64,000 bases of DNA. It comes from Chromobacterium sphagni. Lineage in GTDB: Bacteria; Pseudomonadota; Gammaproteobacteria; Burkholderiales; Chromobacteriaceae. Shown piece after piece: positions 37,074-47,690 of this stretch. The position numbers were made by a program, and so were the translations under genes. The stretch is from assembly GCF_001855555.1 (NCBI RefSeq), contig NZ_MKCT01000001.1, positions 1,054,001 to 1,118,000 of the forward strand, in the 5' to 3' direction. The notes under the pieces were generated by a model that worked only from the letters and a program-made list of their open reading frames with translations, had not been told where the DNA came from and did not search any database. Numbering within the stretch: the stretch's first letter is position 1; each line of letters starts with the position of its first letter.

Positions 37074-39548
37074 TCACTTCATCACAGGTAACTTGCTGAT
37101 GATGGACGAACCATTGAGACCCTGCTCGGATAGCTTCTTGGCAACGGTGGCTGGGTCAGTAAACAGGGGGCCATCGTAAGTTAAGCTAAGAATCACCTTC
37201 CGCAGTCGATCTAGCAAGTCCATCAGTGTGGCTTCGTTCAGCAGTCGCGGTCCGTATGCGATATCTTCTACGCGGTCTGCAGCGGTTACGTTCGTAGCGA
37301 ATACCGGGACCGGTTTGGGCATACCTGCTGTGATTTGTTCGTCGCACCATTGGGTGCTCAATACAAGCTGCGCAGCATCAGTTTTGTGGATTGGTGCCTT
37401 TTTCTCGCTCTTCGCCTCGATACAGGCACCACAATCGTCGAATAGCCATAGCGTATCTGGTCCCCGGCCAGTTTCCTTTTCCGGTCGACTGCTCTCTGCT
37501 CCCAACAGCTTGCCTAGCTCATGCAGCCCCTGCTCAACGATTTCAGCGACATTCCCGAATGAAAGCTTCGCTTTCACCTCGTCCAAGCGAGCTAACGCTG
37601 CGTTCGCAGAGTCGTATGGACTGAACAATTGGCAAACCGCAACAGCTTGATCGGAGAGCCGAGTGAACTTGCGATCAGCGACCAACTCCGGCCGTGGAAA
37701 CTTTGTGTTTCCGACAAACACGGCCTTGTACGCCTCCGAAGCCTGGGCAGGGTCAAACTGGTTCAGGTATGTCGCGACCCAATAAAGAAGCTCTGCCTTC
37801 TGAATTGGATGCAGGGGGCCATTCGATGCCTCGCGAAGGCGCGTGACAGCCCCCTGAAAGTTTTTCGCCTTTGCTATGCTCCATCCATCGCGCAAGGCCA
37901 GTGCGGCCGCTTCATGCGCCGTCAATGCTGTTGGACGAGGTTTCTTACCTTGCACGTTTACGCGCGCCCTGTGGGCATCTTTCCAGCCCTCATTCCGGGA
38001 AAGTAATGCACTGGCCATTTCGGCAATGATGGCAGTAATTGGCTTTCCACCAAGCCCAGCTTTGCTGGCAAGCTCCCGGCCGAGATCAACTTGCAGACGC
38101 GTTCGGTCTTCCAGCAAGGTTGACACGTTCTTTCGCCCGATGAAGGCGGCAATGTCAGATCCAACGAGAAGGACCGCAGCGTAGTCCGCGCTGGAGCGTA
38201 CAGCCCTTCCTAAAGCCTGCTCGAACTTGTTAACAGTACGAACCTCGTACTCGGGACTATCCTTTTGCCGGTAAGCATCGACCTGATCGATGATCCGATC
38301 TCCACTGGGCACTCCATCGATCACAAGGATGCGGCATGCATTATCAGGCAGATCGACACCGTCAAATCGCTGTGCAAAGACGTAGTAGTTCTTATTTGTT
38401 GTACGAAGCTTCTCAAGAGCAACATCTACGTCTTTGGCCTGCGCCAGAACAGCTCCGGTATCTTCCCAGGTCTTGGCCTGCGCAGCCGAGGATGTGAGCA
38501 CCACGACATTTGTATACTGTGCCAGATGCGCACAGGCAGCCGCGATATCCTGTTTCTTACTCTCGGGATTGATGAGTGAAGTCGGCAGGATCATGCGCTC
38601 GCCCGCTCCCTCATCCTCCATGGGCTCGATCAACCTGGCGTATGCAGCGGGATCACAGCCTAAGACAGAAATCAGGCCAGAGATGTCCTTTATACTTGCA
38701 GACATGAACAAGCGGTGCTTGGCACCAGCATACGCTGGCACGTCTTCCACAGGTGGGATCTGGAGTGCAATCTCTGCCCCTATTCCCGAAATGCAGCACC
38801 GGGCGAGTTCTATGTAGCGGGCAATGTTGCCCCAGGTGAACAACAGGGGCGGCTCGTCCTTGCCGGGCTCAAGTAACCGCGCTACCTGGCCGCTGATACG
38901 CGACCAGACCCAATAGGGTACTTCATACCTAGAGCCTGGATCACCTTGGTCTATTCCCGCCCACGTTGCTGCATCCGTTTGCTCACAAAGTGGTCGGAGT
39001 AGGTTCCGCAGAACAACAAAGTATTCGGGCGGCACCTGTACCGTGAAGGACTTGCGTACCCGGTCTGAGCCCGCGTGCACATCGTCCATGATGATGGTTG
39101 AAGGTCGAATCGAATTAGACTCAAACACTGAATTCGCCGTGAATAGTTTGTCGTAAGTGCAGACCAGGACGGCTTCTCCGCTCAGTGCATCATAAGGCAG
39201 CCCATTCCTAGGAAATGTAGAAACGGGCACTCCGATGGCCTGCCCCGATACCATAACCTGCTCCAGCAGCTGCGTAGTTGGGCATAGGTAGACGACAGGG
39301 TCACCCTTGTACTTCCGTCTCATCATCTCTGCATATACTAAGCCCAGCACTGTTTTACCTGATCCGGTGCTCAACTTCATAATGACATCGTGGTGATCTA
39401 GTTGAACATCCAAAGCGGCTAGAGCAGCAACCTGAGCTGGACGCAAGCTTGTGTGGGTGGTTTTACGGTCCAGTTGCTTGAAAAGCTCGAGCAAGGTGGC
39501 TGGCACCTCCGAGGATGAGTTTTTTGCAAGCGATCCGAAGTCGAACAT
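37074..39548 (-). CDS. SF2 DEAD/DEAH-type helicase with C-terminal nuclease-like domain
   Basis: 824 aa; AGGAGA precedes the ATG. Residues 1-480 form an SF2 helicase: LRPAQVAALAAL (Q-like), Walker A KLSTGSGKTVLGL (about residue 58), motif II IIMDDVHAG, motif III MSASI, and motif VI EQALGRAVRSS. The middle (about 530-690) is helical and TPR-like. The C-terminus has DTLWLFDDCGACIEAKSEKK followed by AAQLVLSTQW, with the D-x(n)-ExK look of a PD-(D/E)XK fold. Helicase-nuclease fusions of this kind occur in restriction and other anti-phage loci. It is transcribed against the sce7726/7725 pair, so it is a separate unit in the same island. Confidence 0.78.
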   Translation of the reverse strand: MFDFGSLAKNSSSEVPATLLELFKQLDRKTTHTSLRPAQVAALAALDVQLDHHDVIMKLSTGSGKTVLGLVYAEMMRRKYKGDPVVYLCPTTQLLEQVMVSGQAIGVPVSTFPRNGLPYDALSGEAVLVCTYDKLFTANSVFESNSIRPSTIIMDDVHAGSDRVRKSFTVQVPPEYFVVLRNLLRPLCEQTDAATWAGIDQGDPGSRYEVPYWVWSRISGQVARLLEPGKDEPPLLFTWGNIARYIELARCCISGIGAEIALQIPPVEDVPAYAGAKHRLFMSASIKDISGLISVLGCDPAAYARLIEPMEDEGAGERMILPTSLINPESKKQDIAAACAHLAQYTNVVVLTSSAAQAKTWEDTGAVLAQAKDVDVALEKLRTTNKNYYVFAQRFDGVDLPDNACRILVIDGVPSGDRIIDQVDAYRQKDSPEYEVRTVNKFEQALGRAVRSSADYAAVLLVGSDIAAFIGRKNVSTLLEDRTRLQVDLGRELASKAGLGGKPITAIIAEMASALLSRNEGWKDAHRARVNVQGKKPRPTALTAHEAAALALRDGWSIAKAKNFQGAVTRLREASNGPLHPIQKAELLYWVATYLNQFDPAQASEAYKAVFVGNTKFPRPELVADRKFTRLSDQAVAVCQLFSPYDSANAALARLDEVKAKLSFGNVAEIVEQGLHELGKLLGAESSRPEKETGRGPDTLWLFDDCGACIEAKSEKKAPIHKTDAAQLVLSTQWCDEQITAGMPKPVPVFATNVTAADRVEDIAYGPRLLNEATLMDLLDRLRKVILSLTYDGPLFTDPATVAKKLSEQGLNGSSIISKLPVMK

Positions 39549-39922
39549 TCAATTCTCCTGATGTTTTGTAAGCGGTACTCAGCATGCACAGCGTGTGACA
39601 CGCTTACAAGACATAGGGGAATCTTGGAACTCGTATCCTCGATAGGATCTTCCCCTGTCTGCTTGGCAAACCTTATGGGGGTTCCTAATTCAGGCTATTT
39701 CTTGGGCATCTGGTTCGTTACTAAGCGTTTCAGCGAACAGATACACAATAATCATATTGTGCGCATTGAGTGCTGAGCCACAATGCATGAAATATTTTAT
39801 ATGCATGTTATGCATAATCCAAGCCGGGTGGTATCGTGCCCAGATATCGGTGCAAACCAGTCGCAATTTAAGTAACGACACAATGGTCGCTATGGCCGAA
39901 AAGCGGTAGTTTGATCAAACGT

Positions 39923-39956
39923 AAAAAACCCACCGGATTGCTCCGGTGGGTTTTTC
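39923..39956. terminator. Strong terminator hairpin
   Basis: AAAAAACCCACCGGA pairs with TCCGGTGGGTTTTT around a 4-nt loop, with T tracts on both strands. The stretch 39549-39922 between the helicase start and this hairpin shows no gene. Confidence 0.8.
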
Positions 39957-40038
39957 ATTATCGGTGTCAGCATTTTTTCACTACCTGACACAACGACACT
40001 TTTGGTGTCGCCCTACACTGTAGGTGGATGAATAACTT

Positions 40039-40462
40039 GAGAATCCTTAGCTTTTCCGAACAAGGCATTACGGCCGGTATGGCCGCATAAGATGGGAAAA
40101 CCAGACGCGTAAGCTAAGAAATTTTCTCGCAGCCTTTCCAAGAGGTGCCGCGGGGGTAGCAGAGAGTCAGGCCGTACCATCAGCATGCGTGGTCACCATC
40201 AACGGTGATGATTCAAAAATCACCTGTAGTACAAGGCGATTTTAGCTTGTTTTCCCTGATGGGAGTAGTCAATCTAAGACGATTCAGTATTGACGGCAGG
40301 GTGTGCGAAGGTGTTTTGTCATCCTCTACCTGAGGTAAGCTCCGGCGGAGTACATCGCCTCAGTAAGTTCGTCAGTTGGGAGGACCTCGGCGTGGATAAA
40401 CCCTGGCGGGAAGGGCAGACTGGGAAGCGGTGACCTTCGAAAAACGAAAGAGGTATCCCGCC
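40039..40462. ncRNA. Unassigned structured region, candidate non-coding RNA
   Basis: There is no coding frame, yet many nested inverted repeats. GAGAA plus CTTAGCTT (40039-40053) pair with AAGCTAAG plus TTCTC (40111-40128). Inside, TTTTCC (40052-40057) can pair with GGAAAA (40095-40100) and GGCC-N5-GGCC forms a small loop. Further on come TCACC/GGTGA and a CTGAGG...CTCCGGCGGAG...CCTCAG nest (about 40329-40365). At 40405-40462, GGCGGGA/TCCCGCC encloses TTCG-A5-CGAA. This density suggests a structured RNA or a mobile-element end. I match it to no known family, and the strand is undecided. Confidence 0.4.
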
Positions 40463-40484
40463 CGATGTTGGCGTCCCTATCGCA

Positions 40485-41819
40485 TCAGGCCAGTTGTTGA
40501 GCCATCTCTTGGATGATGACATAGACTATTGTACGGACCAGCCGTTCCTCGCCGTTAAGCCGGTGGGCCAGTTCAGAGCGGTGTTGCCTTAGATGGGCGT
40601 TTTCGGCCGTCATCTCATCGTGCAGCTGCTTGGCCTGTTCGAAAATTTGCCCCTGCAGATTGTTCAACACCGTTTCGGCAACTTTAGCAGGCAAGCCCAC
40701 CTTCACGCCGGCATCTACCAGAACCTTCCGACTCATCTGCTCGAGCCGCACCACGCCTTCATCCAGAGGCCATGCCATTTCCCGGTGCTTCCAATTCGCT
40801 CCCCCTTCATCGCGAACAGCATCAGTCTCGTACACGGCCTCGGACAGCAGGTCGTAGGTTGGTGTCAGGTCAATACCGCTACTGGTCATGAAAAAGCTCA
40901 GGTTCTTCAGGTGGGCGTCGGTATTGCCGACCAGCACGTTGAATACCAACCACTCGAACAGTTTCAGCCGCACCTGAGCTTGGATACGACAGCGCCCGAC
41001 GAAGGACTGTAGTCGCTCCAGACTGCCTTGACTGTATTTGTAGATGGCTGCCAGATTATCAAGCTGACAAGCATCAATGATGTGCAGCCGCTCCCAGGAC
41101 CCGTTCTTTTCTACACGGTCGAAGCGCTCAACTAGGTAGACAGGCAACGGTGTGTAGTGTCGATAGACCGTTGGCACCTTCAAATGAGTGTTTCGCAGCC
41201 GGCTCGCCAGCTTCATCACGAACCACTCGTTGATGACCGAGTGTGGGTAAGCCGGATGCTCATGGTTTGGCTTCAAGATGTGCGTCGACATGGACGCCCC
41301 TTCGGGCTCGTACAGCACGCCATCCTCATACACCACCGCCAACTTGTTCTGGGCCCCGGCCAGCGACATCCGCTTGAGAGCCTCATGGGTGAGCGGCAGC
41401 CGCGGCAGGTCCTCGATGCGCCGAGTTAGATTGGCATCATCTAATAAGCGGCGCTGGCCGCCGGCAGGAACTGCGGTCCCTATTGGCAGTAGCGTCAACG
41501 AGCCGGCCGATTCCTCTCCGTAGTGCTCGAGTAGCCCGAATGCATCGCCGGTTGTCACGTTCGCATCCTTGGCTAGAGCCTCGCGGTGTGCGGACTCTGG
41601 TAGCAGGTTGTCGAAGTACCACTGTACCGGACGGTGAGTCGCACCATCGAGCAGTTGCTCCTCCTGAAGTGGTAAATGAGGGCTGAGTGGGAAGGCCGAG
41701 TCTAGTTGGAGCCAGCTCGAGTCGTACTGGAACGACCACACATTACCGGCCTCGGCTAGGTGGCCAACTATCTGGCTGTTGATGTAGACCATCAATTGTC
41801 GACCGTTCAGCTGCATCAT
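40485..41819 (-). CDS. hipA: HipA-family serine/threonine kinase toxin
   Basis: 444 aa from ATG 41819 (GAAAGGGTG directly upstream); ATG 41816 is adjacent. HipA marks: an N-terminal subdomain starting QLNGRQLMVYINSQIVGHL, SLAGAQNKLAVVYEDG (substrate/ATP lobe), and the kinase core VGNTDAHLKNLSFF followed by LTPTYDLLSEAVY. The Asn-x-Asp and DLL metal-binding residues are intact. HipA phosphorylates glutamyl-tRNA synthetase in E. coli; the target here may differ. A C-terminal helical tail (about 400-444) is longer than in E. coli HipA. It lies 67 bp downstream of hipB in one operon. Confidence 0.88.
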   Translation of the reverse strand: MMQLNGRQLMVYINSQIVGHLAEAGNVWSFQYDSSWLQLDSAFPLSPHLPLQEEQLLDGATHRPVQWYFDNLLPESAHREALAKDANVTTGDAFGLLEHYGEESAGSLTLLPIGTAVPAGGQRRLLDDANLTRRIEDLPRLPLTHEALKRMSLAGAQNKLAVVYEDGVLYEPEGASMSTHILKPNHEHPAYPHSVINEWFVMKLASRLRNTHLKVPTVYRHYTPLPVYLVERFDRVEKNGSWERLHIIDACQLDNLAAIYKYSQGSLERLQSFVGRCRIQAQVRLKLFEWLVFNVLVGNTDAHLKNLSFFMTSSGIDLTPTYDLLSEAVYETDAVRDEGGANWKHREMAWPLDEGVVRLEQMSRKVLVDAGVKVGLPAKVAETVLNNLQGQIFEQAKQLHDEMTAENAHLRQHRSELAHRLNGEERLVRTIVYVIIQEMAQQLA

Positions 41820-41886
41820 CACCCTTTCTGATGGGGGTTGGTCCCTTTGGCTATCCGCAAGCTGGGCACTCGCGGAAGTATTGCAT

Positions 41887-42258
41887 TTACTTCGTCGACG
41901 GGAGTTTCCCACAGTCAGCGAACGCCTCTTCATCTCCCTCTATCCGCCCCCGTAACAAGCTAGAGTTCGTCCTCCGCGCTGGGTTGGCCCTCTTCGCCTG
42001 GCGGTTTTTCTTCTCGGGCAGGGCCAGTTGCTCCGCGGCTCCGTCCGGGAGGTCGACAATAACTTTGATACCGAGGGCCTCGAGCACGCCAAACAGCTTG
42101 CCCCACTGCATGGTGTCCGCGCCGTTCTCGAGCCGTCCCATGAAGTTCTCGCTGACACCGAGCATTTCGGCAAATAAGTCCTGCCGTATCGCTTGGTGTT
42201 TACGGGTTGCGCGTACCAATTTGCCAAGTTGGTCGGGGGAGTCGAGCTTAAATTTCAT
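41887..42258 (-). CDS. hipB: HipB-like antitoxin, Xre-family regulator
   Basis: 123 aa; GAGAGG precedes the ATG. The helix-turn-helix covers residues 10-70 (LGKLVRATRKHQAIRQDLFAEMLGVSENFMGRLENG) and ends in ALGIKVIVDLP. It is followed by a charged, probably flexible tail that could be the protease-sensitive part. It should neutralise HipA and repress its own operon through the operator array directly upstream. Confidence 0.88.
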   Translation of the reverse strand: MKFKLDSPDQLGKLVRATRKHQAIRQDLFAEMLGVSENFMGRLENGADTMQWGKLFGVLEALGIKVIVDLPDGAAEQLALPEKKNRQAKRANPARRTNSSLLRGRIEGDEEAFADCGKLPSTK

Positions 42259-42286
42259 CAGAACCTCTCAAGGGTTAACTGCAGGA

Positions 42287-42508
42287 TTCCTTGATGTATG
42301 GCGGATTATATCTGTTTGCCGGAGCATACTGATATTTTCCTCATCCCGTGAAGGATTATAGCCTAGCCCGGCGAGAGGCATGAGATATTCCTCATTCTGT
42401 GGAGGATTTTAATGGAGATAGAAAAGGCACAGCACTTTTCCTGCACATAGTGAGGATTTTGCTCCTCTGGAAAGCATGGAAGGAGATTTTCCTTAGTATG
42501 TGAAGGAT
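42287..42508. promoter_or_regulatory. Array of five HipB-type operators, TTCC-N12-GGAT, at 50-51 bp spacing
   Basis: Five 20-bp sites lie at 42287-42306, 42337-42356, 42388-42407, 42438-42457 and 42489-42508. Each is TTCC, exactly 12 nt, GGAT; the inner bases tend to TCA....TGAA, giving partial dyad symmetry. Start-to-start distances are 50, 51, 50 and 51 bp. E. coli HipB operators are TATCC-N8-GGATA, so the half-sites are similar but the spacer is longer. The array begins 28 bp before the hipB start and is the evident site of autorepression. Confidence 0.8.
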
Positions 42509-42709
42509 ATTGTGGCATGTGGTATGTCAAACCTCGGCTGTCTGATGCCTGTCGGATTGCCGCATTGAGCCCGTTATTTTTGTCTGAAAAGTGTTCTATT
42601 CAGTGTGTTTTTGTCTGAATTTTGTAGGATTCTGACTATGACGAAGGGGAAGACGCCAGGGGTCAGGTACTGGCCCGTGCCCGCCAGATAGTCACTTTGG
42701 CTTCCTGAC
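42509..42709. other. Intergenic stretch upstream of the hip operators
   Basis: No gene is seen. A direct repeat TTTTTGTCTGAA occurs twice (about 42578 and 42606). The IS5 copy begins at 42710. Confidence 0.4.
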
Positions 42710-43745
42710 GGCTTTGTTGCACAAATACTCCCCCACCGCAGCTTGGTAAGATAGCGGCATGACCAAGCCCGCTCCAAAACGCTACCGAACGACCAACTGG
42801 AAAGCCTACAACCAAGCCCTGATCCAGCGCGGCTCCCTGTCCATCTGGTTGGACACGAGCATGTCATGGCGGGCAACGCGACAGGGCAAACGAGGCCGGA
42901 CGCAGGCCTATAGCGATGCCGCCATTCCATTCTGTCTGACCATCAAGAACCTATTTGGACTGCCTTTGCGGCAGACCATCGGTTTCATTCAAAGCCTGCT
43001 CAAGTTGGCGGGACTGGACTGGAGCGTCCCGGACTACAGCACGTTGTCCAGGCGGCAGCAGACGCTGCAGGTCAGCATCCCCTATCAAAAGCGTTCAGGC
43101 GCGTTGCATATTCTGGTGGATAGCACCGGGATCAAGATGCTGGGCGAAGGCGAGTGGAAAACCAAGAAACACGGCGCGGAATACTGCCGGCAATGGCGCA
43201 AGGTGCATCTGGGCATCGATGCGAAAACCCTGCAAATCCGTGCCATGGAGGTGACAGACAAGCGCCAGGGCGATGCGCAAATGCTGCCTTCGCTCTTGGT
43301 GCAAATCCCGGCCGATGAGCCGATAGCCTGCGTGAGTGGCGACGGGGCTTTCGATACCAAGGCATGTCATGAGGCGATTGCCGCGCGGGGCGCAATCGGG
43401 TGCATCCCGACGCGCAAGAATGCGCGGCCGTGGAAAGGAAGTTCGCCGGGTGTGCTGGCTCGAAACGAGATTCTGCGGGCCACCAAACGGCTAGGCAGGG
43501 CGATCGGGAAACGCTGGAGCGGCTACCATCGCCGCAGCTTGGTCGAAACCAAGATGCATGGCTTCAAGTTGCTGGGTGAAAGAGTGACAGCCCGGTGCTT
43601 CGATGGCCAAGTGGCAGAGCTGCAAGTGCGTGCTGCCATCTTGAGCCGCTTCAGCATGCTGGGCCGTCCGTGCACGGTGGCTGTGGCATAAATCTGTTTG
43701 GGGAAGGGGGAAACTCGCCCTGCCTGGGATTTGTGCAACAGAGCC
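42710..43745 (+). mobile_element. IS5-family insertion sequence
   Basis: Terminal inverted repeats GGCTTTGTTGCACAAAT (from 42710) and GGCTCTGTTGCACAAAT (from 43745 on the other strand) differ at one base. They enclose a single intact transposase gene; 1036 bp in all. The flanking 9-bp sequences do not match each other, so no target duplication is visible. Confidence 0.85.
42759..43691 (+). CDS. IS5-family transposase (DDE)
   Basis: 310 aa, full length. An N-terminal DUF4372-free DNA-binding part is followed by a DDE core: the first Asp in LHILVDSTGIKML, the second in ACVSGDGAFDTKACH, and the Glu in RRSLVETKMHGFKLLG with the Y-(2)-R-(3)-E-(6)-K pattern typical of IS4/IS5 elements. It appears intact. 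The gene starts 49 bp inside the left inverted repeat. Confidence 0.9.
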   Translation: MTKPAPKRYRTTNWKAYNQALIQRGSLSIWLDTSMSWRATRQGKRGRTQAYSDAAIPFCLTIKNLFGLPLRQTIGFIQSLLKLAGLDWSVPDYSTLSRRQQTLQVSIPYQKRSGALHILVDSTGIKMLGEGEWKTKKHGAEYCRQWRKVHLGIDAKTLQIRAMEVTDKRQGDAQMLPSLLVQIPADEPIACVSGDGAFDTKACHEAIAARGAIGCIPTRKNARPWKGSSPGVLARNEILRATKRLGRAIGKRWSGYHRRSLVETKMHGFKLLGERVTARCFDGQVAELQVRAAILSRFSMLGRPCTVAVA

Positions 43746-44006
43746 TACTGCATACCTCTGAGGCTCCGGCTTGATCGCTCCGACTAAGCACATCCATGCA
43801 TCGGCATCCATAATTACCGGGGGGAGATGATGGATAGGCCCTGACTAGGGCTCGGCAACGTTTTCGCTATGTACTTGCCGTATGTTTTAGAAATGAAAAT
43901 GGCCTCCAAACTTGGAGGCCATCCTTCTCACCGCGTAGGCTGCGTGTGAAATCCCAAAAATCTAGAAAAGTGGGAAAAATCTAGATATTCGTGGGATCCT
44001 ACACCC
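43746..44006. terminator. Non-coding junction with terminator downstream of gyrB (hairpin 43896-43922)
   Basis: AAAATGGCCTCC pairs with GGAGGCCAT at 43896-43922, resembling the hairpin at 36741. It lies about 85 bp past the gyrB stop, which is transcribed leftward. No gene is present between the IS and gyrB. Confidence 0.55.
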
Positions 44007-46400
<2,394 letters not shown>

Positions 46401-46531
46401 TCAAACTTTCCAAATGGCGGCGGCCTGGCGCGGCGGGGGTGTTTTCCCGCCGCTAAGGGCGCGCTGCCGGTCATTCTTAAACCCGGTTGGGAGGCCTGGG
46501 CCTCCCGCTCACATCACTGTCTGCGCAAGGA

Positions 46532-47641
46532 TCAGATGCGCATCGGCATTACGATGTACTTGAAGTTGCTGACGTCCGGTATGGTGAACAGCGCGCTGCG
46601 GTTGGAGTCGCCAAACGCCAGTTGCAGGGTGTCGGCCGGCAGGTTGGTCAGCACGTCCAGCAGATAATTGATGTTGAAGCCGATTTCCAGGGTGCCGCCC
46701 TGGAAGGCGATTTCCAGTTCTTCTTCCGCTTCTTCCTGTTCGCTGTTGGTGCACAGGATGGACATTTTGCCCGGCGCCAGCACCAGCCGCACGCCGCGGA
46801 ATTTCTCGTTGGCGAGGATGGCGGCGCGCTGCAGCGCGTGCAGGAATTCCACGCGTTCGATCAGGAAGATCTTTTCGTTGTCCAGCGGGATCACGCGGTT
46901 GTAGTCGGGGAACTTGCCGTCCACCACTTTGCTGATGATCACGGTGGCGCCAAAGCTGAAGCGCACCTGGTTGGCCAGCACTTCGATCTTGATTTCGTCG
47001 TCGCTGTCCTGCAGCAGCTTGTACAGCTCGATGATGGTCTTGCGCGGCAGGATCACTTCGGCCTTGGGCAGGGTGGCGGTGACGTCGGCGCTGGCGAAGG
47101 CCAGGCGGTGGCCGTCGGTTGCCACCAGGCGCACCTGGTTGCCGTCGGTCTGCATCAACAGGCCGTTGAGGTAGTAGCGGATGTCCTGCACCGCCATCGC
47201 GTATTGCACCTGGGAGATCAGGCGCTTGAGTTCGCGCTGGCTCAGCGTGAAGCTGGAGTCGCTGGCGTTGCCCACCGACAGCAGCGGGAAGTCTTCCGCC
47301 GGCAGCGTCTGCAGGTTGAAGCGGCTCTTGCCGGCCTTCAGCGTCAGGCGGCCGCCGTCTTGCTGTTCCAGCGTGACGGTGGCGTTGCCGGGGATGGCGC
47401 GCAGGATGTCCTGCAGCTTCTTGGCGGACGTGGTCAGGCGGAAGTCTTCGCCCGGCAGTTCGTCGGCGCTGGCGGTGGTGATCTGGATTTCCAGGTCGGT
47501 GGCCAGAAAGCCCACCTGGCCGCCCTTTTTCTCGATCAGGACGTTGGACAGGATGGGCAGGGTGTGACGACGCTCGACAATGCCGGTGACTGCCAGCAAG
47601 GGCTTGAGCAGGGCATCGCGTTCGGCTTGCAGGATCAGCAT
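46532..47641 (-). CDS. dnaN: DNA polymerase III beta subunit (sliding clamp)
   Basis: 369 aa with three clamp repeats. It begins MLILQAERDALLKPLLAVTGIVERRHTLPILSN-like (residues 1-32) and ends YIVMPMRI, the conserved beta-clamp C-terminus. It forms the ring that holds the replicative polymerase on DNA. Located between dnaA and gyrB in the usual order. Confidence 0.98.
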   Translation of the reverse strand: MLILQAERDALLKPLLAVTGIVERRHTLPILSNVLIEKKGGQVGFLATDLEIQITTASADELPGEDFRLTTSAKKLQDILRAIPGNATVTLEQQDGGRLTLKAGKSRFNLQTLPAEDFPLLSVGNASDSSFTLSQRELKRLISQVQYAMAVQDIRYYLNGLLMQTDGNQVRLVATDGHRLAFASADVTATLPKAEVILPRKTIIELYKLLQDSDDEIKIEVLANQVRFSFGATVIISKVVDGKFPDYNRVIPLDNEKIFLIERVEFLHALQRAAILANEKFRGVRLVLAPGKMSILCTNSEQEEAEEELEIAFQGGTLEIGFNINYLLDVLTNLPADTLQLAFGDSNRSALFTIPDVSNFKYIVMPMRI

Positions 47642-47690
47642 GTGGCGGGCTCCCGTAGGGTAGTGAAGAGTCGGTTCATGGTTGAGTCAT

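Noticed and set aside
40039-40462. Retron or group II intron
   Set aside because: No reverse transcriptase gene nearby and no intron boundary or domain V motif seen; left as unassigned structure.
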